A stretch of DNA of 64,000 nt from the NCBI RefSeq assembly GCF_014193375.1, contig NZ_JACHZF010000001.1, forward strand, positions 170,792-234,791. Reading direction: 5' to 3'. Positions 37,489 through 45,086 of this stretch are shown here, piece by piece; the first letter of the stretch is position 1, and each line of letters begins with the position of its first letter. The translations under genes and the position numbers were made by a program. The DNA comes from Halomonas campaniensis (GTDB lineage Bacteria > Pseudomonadota > Gammaproteobacteria > Pseudomonadales > Halomonadaceae). Below the pieces are notes generated by a model that worked only from the letters and a program-made list of their open reading frames with translations, had not been told where the DNA came from and made no database searches.

Positions 37489-39132
37489 TCACCCCTCCCG
37501 GGAGACCCACTCTCCCGAGCGCTGCTCGGCGCGCCCCTCCCCCTCCAGCTTGAGCAGGTGGGCCAGCGCCGAGCGGGCCGCTACCCCGAGCCGCGCCTCC
37601 GGCACGTCATCGTAGGCATGGCGGGTCAGCGCCTCGAGGCTAGCCGGCCCGTGGCGGGCCAGGGCCCGGCGCACCTTGTGCTCCCGGGCCAGGCGGTGGG
37701 TGATCAGGAAGTCCAGGGCGGCGTGGGCCTCGCCGATCAGGAAGCCGTGGCCCGGCGCGATGACGTCGAAGGATACCTCCCCCAGGGCATGCAGCGACGC
37801 CAGGTAGGCGGCCATGTCGCCATCCGGCGGATTGATCACCACCGTGGAGCCCTGCATCACCTGGTCGCCCGAGAACAGCAGCCGCGCCGGCTCCAGCAGG
37901 TAGCAGAGGTGGTTGGAGGCGTGCCCCGGGGTGTGCAGCACCCGCAGCGGCCCCGCGGGCGTCTCGAGGCGATCACCGTGACGGGGCCGGAGGTCGGGCG
38001 CGAAGGTGGCGTCCTGGCTGGCCCCGGCCGGCGGCGGCAGCCCCACCAGCCGGGCACCGGTGCGCGCCTTGAGCCAGGCGGCCCCCGGCGAGTGGTCGAT
38101 ATGGGTGTGGGTCACCAGCACCCGGGAGAGCCGCCCGCCGGCCAGCGCCAGCAGCCGCTCCAGGTGGTCGGGATTTTCCGGGCCCGGGTCGATCACCAGG
38201 TGATCCCGGCCATCACCCAGCAGGTAGCTGTTGGTGCCGGGGCCGGTCATCACCCCCGGGTTGGGGGCAGTCACCCGGGTCACCCCCGGCGCCAGCTCGA
38301 CCGCCCGCCCCGGGACGATCTCCGCGCTGGCGGTGCCCCGGCGGTGCGGGTCCAGGCGGCACACTTCGGCGTAGGCCGGCGAATCCGGCTCCACCTGCCA
38401 GGCGCCGCCCGCCTTGCGCGCCGGCCAGGGTCGGCTGGGGCGCGGCGTCGGCGGGTTGGCATGGGCATGGCGCAGCAGCGCCTCGCCGGTGGTGAAGTCG
38501 GCCAGCAGCCGCAGGGTGCGCAGGGTGGGATAGCCCAGCGAGAGCCGGCCATGGCGATGGGCCTCCAGGGCCTCGGCGGGGGTCAGCCAGGCGTGGGCGA
38601 TGGTCTCGCTGCCGTCGTGGCTGGCCTGCTGCCCCGGCGGCGCCAGGGCCACGAAGAAACGCGTATCGAAGCGCCGAGGGGCGCCCCGGGGGGTGACCCA
38701 GCGCCCCAGGTAGGCCAGCCGGTCCAGCGGCAGCGCCAGGCCGTGGCGCTCGCACAGCTCGCGGAAGCCGACCTCCTCGCGCCGCAGCGCCTCGCGCCCC
38801 TCGGTCAGGATCGGGTGCCCACCCGGCAGCGGCTGCCCCTGGCCGTCCACGGCCAGCAGCAGGCCCGCCTCTTCCAGGCACTCGCGCAGGGCGGCGATCA
38901 TGTAGTCGACCCCGCCCTCGTCGAGGCTCAGGGTCTGGCTGATGGCGGCATCATCGCGGCCGCAGGCGCAGGCTCGCACATCGGGGTCCCGGGGGTCCAC
39001 GGCGCCGCCGGGAAAGACGAAGTAGCCGGGCAGGAAGGCAGCCCGCCAGGTGCGCTGCAGCAGCAGGACCTCGAGACCCCGGTCGCTGTCGCGGACCAGG
39101 GCGAGAGTCGCGGCAGGACGGATCGCGGTCAT
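37489..39132 (-). CDS. NUDIX hydrolase / metallo-beta-lactamase fold fusion
   Basis: 547 residues from MTAIRPAATLALVRDSDRGL. About 1-215 is a NUDIX domain (FPGGAVDPRDPD ... AALRECLEEAGLLL, matching the Nudix box). About 270-480 is an MBL domain with THTHIDHSPGA, LHTPGHASNHLCYL, LFSGDQVMQG and APGHGFL, giving the HxHxDH and further zinc ligands. A winged-helix tail follows (LEALTRHAYDDVPEARLGVA). The MBL half resembles LACTB2-type enzymes; the two halves may hydrolyse nucleotide- or CoA-linked metabolites in sequence. The in-frame start further upstream is not supported. Confidence 0.9.
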   Translation of the reverse strand: MTAIRPAATLALVRDSDRGLEVLLLQRTWRAAFLPGYFVFPGGAVDPRDPDVRACACGRDDAAISQTLSLDEGGVDYMIAALRECLEEAGLLLAVDGQGQPLPGGHPILTEGREALRREEVGFRELCERHGLALPLDRLAYLGRWVTPRGAPRRFDTRFFVALAPPGQQASHDGSETIAHAWLTPAEALEAHRHGRLSLGYPTLRTLRLLADFTTGEALLRHAHANPPTPRPSRPWPARKAGGAWQVEPDSPAYAEVCRLDPHRRGTASAEIVPGRAVELAPGVTRVTAPNPGVMTGPGTNSYLLGDGRDHLVIDPGPENPDHLERLLALAGGRLSRVLVTHTHIDHSPGAAWLKARTGARLVGLPPPAGASQDATFAPDLRPRHGDRLETPAGPLRVLHTPGHASNHLCYLLEPARLLFSGDQVMQGSTVVINPPDGDMAAYLASLHALGEVSFDVIAPGHGFLIGEAHAALDFLITHRLAREHKVRRALARHGPASLEALTRHAYDDVPEARLGVAARSALAHLLKLEGEGRAEQRSGEWVSREG

Positions 39133-39276
39133 GAGCGGGCCGGGGCCGGGTTGGCCGGCGGGAAGTCGGGGGGCTGGATCATCACGAGGGTCCTTGTGGT
39201 GATGAGGGTCGCCCCCAGCAATACCATGCCGGCCGCCCCCGGCCAATCGGCCCATGGCAGGGGGCGTCGCCGCCCC

Positions 39277-39630
39277 CTACTCGTCCACCACCACCTCGAA
39301 GCCGCCGTAGATCAGCCGCTTGCCGTCAAAGGGCATGGGATTGACGTCCGGCTGCAGGCGCGGGTCCACCATGACCTTCGCCATCGCCTGGTCGCGCACC
39401 TCGCGGGATGGCCAGACCAGCCAGGAGAAGATCACCGTCTCGTCCGGCCGGCACTGCACGGCCAGCGGAAAGGAGGTGAGCTTGCCTTCGGGCACGTCAT
39501 CCCCCCAGCACTCCACCATGCGCAGCGCCCCATGCTCCTTGAACACCACCGCGGCGTCTCGGGCATGCTGGATGTATGCCTCGCGGTTGGCGGTGGGCAC
39601 CGCGGCAACGAAGCCATCGATATAGTTCAT
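39277..39630 (-). CDS. DUF1428 family protein
   Basis: 117 residues. MNYIDGFVAAVPTANREAYI, MVECWGDDVPEGKLTSFPLA and MPFDGKRLIYGGFEVVVDE are the defining segments of DUF1428, a small alpha-beta barrel-like fold of unknown role. Its ATG overlaps the stop of the YciI gene by four bases, so it is the third gene of the DGPF operon. Confidence 0.92.
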   Translation of the reverse strand: MNYIDGFVAAVPTANREAYIQHARDAAVVFKEHGALRMVECWGDDVPEGKLTSFPLAVQCRPDETVIFSWLVWPSREVRDQAMAKVMVDPRLQPDVNPMPFDGKRLIYGGFEVVVDE

Positions 39631-40037
39631 GGGATCTCTCCTCCGGTCGGGGGCCGCGACGGGGCCGCCTCGGGCGCCGGGTCACGGGGTGGAAGCTCGC
39701 GGATCGGCCGCACCTCGACGGTGCCGAAGCGCGCCGGCGGAATTCGGCCGGCGAGACGCAGCGCCTCGTTGAGGTCGCGGGCCTCGAGCAGGTAGAAGCC
39801 GGCCAGCTGCTCCTTGGTCTCGGCGAAGGGGCCATCGGTGACCAGCGGCTCGCCGTCGCGCAGCCGCACGCTGACCGCGCTCTCCACCGGCTGCAGGGCC
39901 TGGCCGCCGAGGAAATGGCCCTGCTCGGTGAGCCGCTCCACCCCGGCCACGCACTCCTGGTTGAGGTCGTGCCACTCCTGGTCGGTCATGGCGGCGATCA
40001 GGCTCTCCTGGTAGTAGACCAGCGCGGCGTACTTCAT
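39627..40037 (-). CDS. YciI / DGPF-domain protein
   Basis: 136 residues. MKYAALVYYQESLIAAMTDQ, VTDGPFAETKEQLAGFYLLE (the DGPF motif) and ARFGTVEVRPIREL mark the YciI-like fold that ECF42 operons encode. The start overlaps the preceding gene stop (ATGA) and the end overlaps DUF1428. The biochemical function of DGPF proteins is unknown. Confidence 0.9.
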   Translation of the reverse strand: MKYAALVYYQESLIAAMTDQEWHDLNQECVAGVERLTEQGHFLGGQALQPVESAVSVRLRDGEPLVTDGPFAETKEQLAGFYLLEARDLNEALRLAGRIPPARFGTVEVRPIRELPPRDPAPEAAPSRPPTGGEIP

Positions 40038-40879
40038 GGTGCACCTCCCGTCTCCTGCCCCGGGCAGCGGCCGGTCCGGCAGGCGATCATCCAGGGCACC
40101 CCGAAGCGGTCGGTGCACATGCCGAAGCGCCGCGCCCAGAAGGTCTCGGCGAGGGGCATGGTTACCTCCCCGCCCTCGGCGAGCCGCCGGAACACCTCGG
40201 CGGCCTGGGCCTCGTCCTCGTATTCCAGATGCACCCGGGCGCCCTGGGGAGCCCGGTAGCACTCCCCCTGCATGTCCGCCCCCATCAGCCGGCGGCCGCG
40301 CAGGTTGAGCGAGGCGTGGATGATGCGGTCGTGCCAGTCCGCCGGGACCTCCTCCGCGGCCGGCGTCTCGCCGTAGGGGATCAGCGCCTCCAGATGCCCG
40401 CCGGTGAGGTCGGCGTAGAAGCCCATCGCCTCCCGGCAGGTGCCGGGAAAGGTCAGGTGCAGGTTGAGTTCGTCGGGCAGCCGCGCATGGCGGCGATGCT
40501 GCTCGAGGCCGGCGCTCGGCGCGACATCCTCGAAGGTGTAGTAGCGGCGCAGCTCGAGGGTCACGCTGCCCCCGCTGTCCTCGGGGGGCCACTGCCGTGC
40601 CCAGCGGATCGCCTCCTCCAGGGAGTCGACCTCGAGCACGCTGTAGCCGGCCAGCAGCTCCTCGCTGGGCGTGAAGGGGCCGGCGACCACCCGGGACTCG
40701 CCGTCACGAAAGACCAGGCGGCAGCCCTCCCGGCTCGGTCTCAGCCCATCGCCGGAGACCATCACCCCGGCCCTGAGCATCCGTTCGTTGTAGTCGGCCA
40801 TGGCGGCCATCACGCGCGGGTCGGGCTGCGGGTCCGATTCGGTCCGGGCATCGGCCTTGCGCATCAGCATGTAACGCAT
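40034..40879 (-). CDS. YciI-VOC fusion protein
   Basis: 281 residues. About 1-110 is a DGPF/YciI-type domain with AGPFTPSEELLAGYSVLEV, where DGPF is replaced by AGPF. About 133-275 is a PhnB-type VOC domain (HLTFPGTCREAMGFYADLTG, HASLNLRGRRLMGADMQGE, RFGVPWMIAC). It is the first gene of the operon with GGAGGA 7 bases before its ATG and a candidate ECF42 promoter about 30 bases upstream. The VOC part may bind the substrate shared with the next YciI protein. Confidence 0.88.
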   Translation of the reverse strand: MRYMLMRKADARTESDPQPDPRVMAAMADYNERMLRAGVMVSGDGLRPSREGCRLVFRDGESRVVAGPFTPSEELLAGYSVLEVDSLEEAIRWARQWPPEDSGGSVTLELRRYYTFEDVAPSAGLEQHRRHARLPDELNLHLTFPGTCREAMGFYADLTGGHLEALIPYGETPAAEEVPADWHDRIIHASLNLRGRRLMGADMQGECYRAPQGARVHLEYEDEAQAAEVFRRLAEGGEVTMPLAETFWARRFGMCTDRFGVPWMIACRTGRCPGQETGGAP

Positions 40880-40909
40880 TCCATCTTCCTCCGTTTGGCT
40901 TACCCCTTC

Positions 40910-40938
40910 GAGTCGTGCCGGCTCGACGGAAATCGACA
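40910..40938 (-). promoter_or_regulatory. Candidate ECF42-dependent promoter
   Basis: TGTCGA (-35) and CGACTC (-10) separated by exactly 17 bases, directed toward the DGPF operon. From memory, ECF42 sigma factors of actinobacteria recognise TGTCGA with a -10 of CGAT/C type; this match is therefore meaningful but not tested. Confidence 0.6.
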
Positions 40939-40969
40939 GCCGCCAGGCGTTTTTTGCATCCGCGCCGCG

Positions 40970-42217
40970 TCAGCGCTCAAGCTCGGCCAGGCGGCGTTCG
41001 AGGTAGCGCCGCTCGGCGCCCTGGCCACACAGCGCGAGGGCTCGCCGGTAGGCGAGGCGCGCCTCGTCTCGCCGGCCGGCGCGGCGCAGCAGGTCGGCCC
41101 GGGCGGCATGGAAGAGGTGATAGTCGGCCAGGGCGGCGTCATTCCCCAGCGTCGCCAGCTGGCGCAGGCCCGCCTCCGGGGTATCGCGCATGGCCACCGC
41201 CACGGCGTGGTTGAGGGCCACCACCGGCGAGGGCTGGCGGCGCTGGAGCGCCGCGTAGAGCCGGACGATGCGCGACCAGTCGGTGGCCTCCGCCCGGGGC
41301 GCCTCGGCGTGCACCGCGGCGATGGAGGCCTGCAGGGTGTAGGGGCCGGTGGGGGTGAGTTCCAGCGCCCGGGCCAGGCAGGCCAGGCCCTGGTCGATGC
41401 GCTCCCGGTCCCAGCGCCGCCGATCCTGGGCCTCCAGGGGGATCAGTTCGCCATCGTCGCCCTGGCGGGCGGCCCGGCGGGCATCGTGCAGCAGCATCAG
41501 CGCCAGCAGGCCGAAGGCCTCGCCCCGGGGCAGCAGCTCGACCAGCGCGCGGGCGGTGCGTATCGCCTCCTCGGCCAGGCTGACGTCGAGCAGCGCCTCA
41601 CCGTCGCTGCGCGAGTAGCCCTCGTTGAACACCAGGTAGAGCACCCGCAGCACGCCGGCCAGGCGCTCCGGCAGGGCGGCGGACTGGGGCACCTCGTAGG
41701 GCAGGCCCAGCTCGCGCAGGCGGCGCTTGGCCCGCACGATGCGCTGGGCCAGGGTGGCGGGCCTGGCCAGCAGGGCAGCCGCCACCTGCTCGGTGGTCAG
41801 GCCGCACATCTCGCGCAGGGTGAGCGCCACCCGGTCCGCCATGGCCAGCGCCGGGTGGCAGCAGGTGAAGAGCAGGCGCAGCATGTCGTCCTGGATCGTC
41901 ACGGCATCGAGGGACTCGAGGGTATCGAGCCCGAGCGGCAGGGCCTCGTCCTCCAGGGGGGCCTGCTGACGGGCGTGGCGGCGGGCCACCTGGTGCCGCC
42001 GGATCTGGTCGATGCCGCGGCGCTGGCCGACGCGGACCAGCCAGGCGACCGGGTGCTCGGGCACGCCCTCCCCGGGCCACTGCTGCATCGCACTGGCGAA
42101 GGCCTCCTGCATCGCCTCCTCGGCGAGATCGAAGTCACCGGTCAGCCGGATCAGGGTGGCCAGCACCCTGGGAGAGTGCTGCCGGTAGAGCCGCCCGATC
42201 TCGTGGTCCATGTCCAT
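40970..42217 (-). CDS. ECF42-type RNA polymerase sigma factor with C-terminal extension
   Basis: 415 residues, much longer than a normal ECF sigma. Region 2 (ATLIRLTGDFDLAEEAMQEA and WLVRVGQRRGIDQIRR) and region 4 (LTTEQVAAALLARPATLAQR) occupy the first 190 residues. About 200-415 is a TPR-like helical extension (LYLVFNEGYSRSDGEALLDV, IAAVHAEAPRAEATDWSRIV, YHLFHAARADLLRRAGRRDE). This extension and the DGPF genes directly downstream define ECF42, which works without a classical anti-sigma factor; the extension itself controls activity. It starts MDMDHEIG; ATGs at 42217 and 42211 are both possible. It is divergent from RidA. Confidence 0.9.
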   Translation of the reverse strand: MDMDHEIGRLYRQHSPRVLATLIRLTGDFDLAEEAMQEAFASAMQQWPGEGVPEHPVAWLVRVGQRRGIDQIRRHQVARRHARQQAPLEDEALPLGLDTLESLDAVTIQDDMLRLLFTCCHPALAMADRVALTLREMCGLTTEQVAAALLARPATLAQRIVRAKRRLRELGLPYEVPQSAALPERLAGVLRVLYLVFNEGYSRSDGEALLDVSLAEEAIRTARALVELLPRGEAFGLLALMLLHDARRAARQGDDGELIPLEAQDRRRWDRERIDQGLACLARALELTPTGPYTLQASIAAVHAEAPRAEATDWSRIVRLYAALQRRQPSPVVALNHAVAVAMRDTPEAGLRQLATLGNDAALADYHLFHAARADLLRRAGRRDEARLAYRRALALCGQGAERRYLERRLAELER

Positions 42218-42338
42218 GGGGAATCACTGCCGCCTGAGCACCCCTACAGGATAGTCGGCGAGGGAAGCGCTTCCTGCCACAGGCCGGGGCGATGAGCGGC
42301 TATAGTGACGACATCACCCTTCCGCCTCAGGGGGCCCC

Positions 42339-42773
42339 ATGCTCAGGTTCCGCAACGACCCCACCCTGCCCGCCCCGCTCTTCCCGGGCAGCCACATGGT
42401 GATCGACGACGACTACGTCTTCCTGTCGGGGCTCACCGCCGTGGACATCCAGGGCGGCGAGACGGTCATCGGCAACACCGCGGAGGAGACCCGCCTGGTG
42501 ATGCGTCGCATCCAGCGCATGCTGGTTTCCGCCGGCTGCGACATGACCGATGTGGTGCGGGTCGACGTGCATATCACCGACCTCGACGAGATTCGCAAGA
42601 TGGATGCGGCCTACGCCGAGTTCTTCGATGCCTGCCGCTACCCGGCACGCACCTGCACCCAGTCGCCGCGCATCTACGGCGGTGCCCGGGTCGAGATCAC
42701 CGTGATGGCGCGACGCCCCGCCGAGAGCCGGGACGCCACGCCGGCCTCGGAGGCGGATCCGGAGCGCTCCTGA
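42339..42773 (+). CDS. RidA (YjgF/YER057c/UK114) family protein
   Basis: 144 residues. GETVIGNTAEETRLVMRRIQ, DVVRVDVHITDLDEIRKMDA and YPARTCTQSPRIYGGARVEI match RidA-like proteins with the R-T-x-x-x-V-like end (ARTCTQ, ARVEITVMA). These are trimeric enamine/imine deaminases or binding proteins. A G-rich Shine-Dalgarno (CAGGGGG) precedes the ATG. It stands alone, divergent from the ECF42 sigma gene. Confidence 0.88.
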   Translation: MLRFRNDPTLPAPLFPGSHMVIDDDYVFLSGLTAVDIQGGETVIGNTAEETRLVMRRIQRMLVSAGCDMTDVVRVDVHITDLDEIRKMDAAYAEFFDACRYPARTCTQSPRIYGGARVEITVMARRPAESRDATPASEADPERS

Positions 42774-42788
42774 GCCTGGGCCCGCCCC

Positions 42789-43583
42789 TCACTGCAGGGC
42801 ATGGGGGACCATGGGGTCCGGCCAGCCCGCCGGACCCACCATCACCAGCAGCCCCAGCAGGATCAGCGCCGCCCCGACCGGGCGCACCAGGCGAGCGCCG
42901 TGGCGCCCGACCTTCTCGTAGAGCATCAGCGCCGCGAGCGGCGCCATCCAGGCCAGGTTGGCGATCCCCACCACGAACATCACCAGCATCAGCGCCCAGC
43001 AGCAGCCGAGGCAGAAGGCCCCGTGGCGCAGCCCCAGGTCGAAGCCGCCGGCCACGCCCCGCCGATAATGGTTGAGCAGGAAGGCGCGGGGCGCCCGGCA
43101 CTTGTCCAGGCAGCGCGCCTTGAGGGCCGAGAACTGGAAGGCGCCGGCGAGTACCAGCACGCCACCGGCCAGCCACTCGGGCCGCGGGTGAAGCCAGGGC
43201 CAGTGGGCCCCGAGCCCCTCCAGCAGCGCCATGGCGAGCAGCGCCGCCAGGCCGAAGGCGGTCCACACCACCAGGTAGCCGGAAAGGAAGCTGGCCCGGG
43301 CCAGGCGCGGATGGGGCTGCCCCACCGCCACCTGGCGATAGAGCCCGACCATGGGCAGCGTCGTGGGCAGCATCATCGCCGCGATGTGCACCTGCCAGGC
43401 CACCAGGAAGAGCGCCAGGCTGGCCCACAGCGCCATGCCGTCCGCCACCAGCCGATGGTGGTGCACCCACTGCACCTGGCCGGTCAGCTCGGCGGCGATG
43501 GCCAGCAACCAGGCCGCCAGGATGACCCCGGCGAGCAGCGGTGCGCGCCCCCAGGCGGGGCGCGCGGCGGTGACGGCGCTCAC
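42789..43583 (-). CDS. DUF2182 family membrane protein
   Basis: 264 residues from a GTG start that overlaps the DUF1326 stop (GTGA). Several helices are present, with HIAAMMLPTTLPMVGLYRQV, FQFSALKARCLDKCRAPRAF (two Cys) and GAFCLGCCWALMLVMFVVGI, the metal-like His/Cys motifs of DUF2182. It normally pairs with DUF1326 and may transport or insert a metal (copper has been suggested for relatives). An upstream ATG at 43640 lies deep inside the preceding gene and is less likely. Confidence 0.85.
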   Translation of the reverse strand: MSAVTAARPAWGRAPLLAGVILAAWLLAIAAELTGQVQWVHHHRLVADGMALWASLALFLVAWQVHIAAMMLPTTLPMVGLYRQVAVGQPHPRLARASFLSGYLVVWTAFGLAALLAMALLEGLGAHWPWLHPRPEWLAGGVLVLAGAFQFSALKARCLDKCRAPRAFLLNHYRRGVAGGFDLGLRHGAFCLGCCWALMLVMFVVGIANLAWMAPLAALMLYEKVGRHGARLVRPVGAALILLGLLVMVGPAGWPDPMVPHALQ

Positions 43584-44224
43584 GGCCGATGCTCCATCAT
43601 CCAGCGGGTCTGGATGGTGTTGTGCCCGTCGAAGGACCACTCCATGCCGTGCTGCGGCAGGGTCACCCGATAGCGCCGCGACTTGCCGAGATAGGCCGGC
43701 GCCCCCTTCACCGTGGTGAAGGCGCTGTCGTGCAGCGTCGCGGCGGTGCCGTCCGGCGAGACTCGGATGGGGGCGAAGGACGCCTCGAGCATCCCCTCGG
43801 CCTCCAGCCGCCCCTCGGCCTCGCGGGCCTCGTGGATGATCGGCACGCGCTCGACGGCGACCAGTTCGCCGACCAGGCTTGCCAGGTCGGCCAGCGGCCC
43901 GCCGAGCTTGCCACCGAAGGCATCCAGCAGGGCCTCGACCTGCTCATCCTCGGCGCGACTGTCGATCAGCAGCACCGAGCGCCAGCCGCCGGCCAGGGCG
44001 TTGCCCGGGATATGGGCGACGTTCACCAGGGTCAGGCCGGAGACATCGACGCCCCGAGCCGCCCCCCTCTCCAGGTGGAAGGCGATCAGCCCGAAGCACT
44101 CGCCCCCGTCCGGATCCTCCCCGATGAAGCAGGGGCAGGAGACCGCACAGGAGCAGATCTCCAGCATGGTGCCGTCCAGGTGGTAGCCCGCCGTGGGTGT
44201 TGCGGTTGTCGTTGTCGTGTTCAT
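43580..44224 (-). CDS. DUF1326 family protein
   Basis: 214 residues. ICSCAVSCPCFIGEDPDGG is the Cys-rich DUF1326 hallmark, followed by GLTLVNVAHIPGNALAGGWR and FGGKLGGPLADLASLVGELV. The ATG has GGAGG at proper spacing. It is translationally coupled to DUF2182. The function is unknown; the cysteines suggest metal binding. Confidence 0.9.
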   Translation of the reverse strand: MNTTTTTATPTAGYHLDGTMLEICSCAVSCPCFIGEDPDGGECFGLIAFHLERGAARGVDVSGLTLVNVAHIPGNALAGGWRSVLLIDSRAEDEQVEALLDAFGGKLGGPLADLASLVGELVAVERVPIIHEAREAEGRLEAEGMLEASFAPIRVSPDGTAATLHDSAFTTVKGAPAYLGKSRRYRVTLPQHGMEWSFDGHNTIQTRWMMEHRP

Positions 44225-44365
44225 GTTGCACCTCCACCAGCGCAGGATTGGGTTGCCCGCGTGGCGAGATGTCGTGAGCGATCACGGCACCGGCCACGCC
44301 GGGGCACTCTCGCTCCACAGGCCGCCTCAGTGCGGCCAGCTCCCTGGCAACCCGGGGTCGCTTCG

Positions 44366-44947
44366 TCACGAAGCGCGGGTCGCCGCCGAGAAGTAGAAGT
44401 CCAGCATCCGATCGAGGGGTGCCGGATCCCGTGACAGGCGGCTGCGCAGGGCAGCGCCTTCCCAGCAGTTGAGCAGCAGGTTGGCCAATGCCCGGGGGTC
44501 GGCGTCGCGGGGCAGTTCGCCCTGCTGCTGCGCCTCCTCCAGGCAGGTGGCGAGCCGACGGGTCACCTCGCCGAAGCAGGACTCGATCCTGGCCGCGAAG
44601 GTGTCACTCACGCCGGAGAGCTCCTGCCCCAGGCCGCCCAGCATGCAGCCCAGGTAGCCATCCTGGCGGTACTTCTCCCGGGTCAGCTCGAAGAAGCGGC
44701 GCGCCCGCTCCAGCGGGGTCAGCGACAGGTCCCCCAGCGAGGCATCGAGCCCCCGATGCACCTCCTCCATGTAGCGGTCGATGACCTGCAGGGCGAAGTC
44801 CTCCTTGCTGGCGAAGGAGTGATAGAAGGACCCCTTCGGGGTGTGGGTCTGCTTGAGCAGTGCCTGGATGCCCAGGTCGTGGTAGCCGTGCCGCAGCAGC
44901 AGGGCAAGCCCCGCCTCGAGCAGGCGATCCCGCGTGGTCGTCGTCAT
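44366..44947 (-). CDS. TetR/AcrR family repressor
   Basis: 193 residues. The N-terminal helix-turn-helix (LLLRHGYHDLGIQALLKQTH, PKGSFYHSFASKEDFALQVI) is clear and the C-terminal domain fits the TetR_C_6-like group of YcdC/LmrA-type regulators. A 16-base palindrome lies 12 bases before its ATG, suggesting autorepression. The DUF1326-DUF2182 operon downstream is the likeliest joint target; the ligand is unknown. Confidence 0.9.
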   Translation of the reverse strand: MTTTTRDRLLEAGLALLLRHGYHDLGIQALLKQTHTPKGSFYHSFASKEDFALQVIDRYMEEVHRGLDASLGDLSLTPLERARRFFELTREKYRQDGYLGCMLGGLGQELSGVSDTFAARIESCFGEVTRRLATCLEEAQQQGELPRDADPRALANLLLNCWEGAALRSRLSRDPAPLDRMLDFYFSAATRAS

Positions 44948-44958
44948 TCGCCCTCCAC

Positions 44959-44974
44959 TAGACCGACCGGTCTA
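44959..44974. promoter_or_regulatory. TetR-type palindromic operator
   Basis: TAGACCGACCGGTCTA, with arms TAGACC / GGTCTA around GACC. Its closeness to the TetR start codon and its typical length support autoregulation by this repressor. Confidence 0.65.
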
Positions 44975-45086
44975 CTCTCAAGATAGGACGCGACCGGGCG
45001 CTGTCAAGGCGTCCGTCATGCCCGCGGAAAGCGGTTGCCGCCGACCTCCTGGGAGGCGGGCGGCAGGCCCCCGGGGCGTGCCGGGC

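Noticed and set aside
44273-44286. Small palindrome CGTGA-GCGA-TCACG upstream of DUF1326
   Set aside because: Short and unlike the TetR palindrome; could occur by chance, so it was not listed as an operator.
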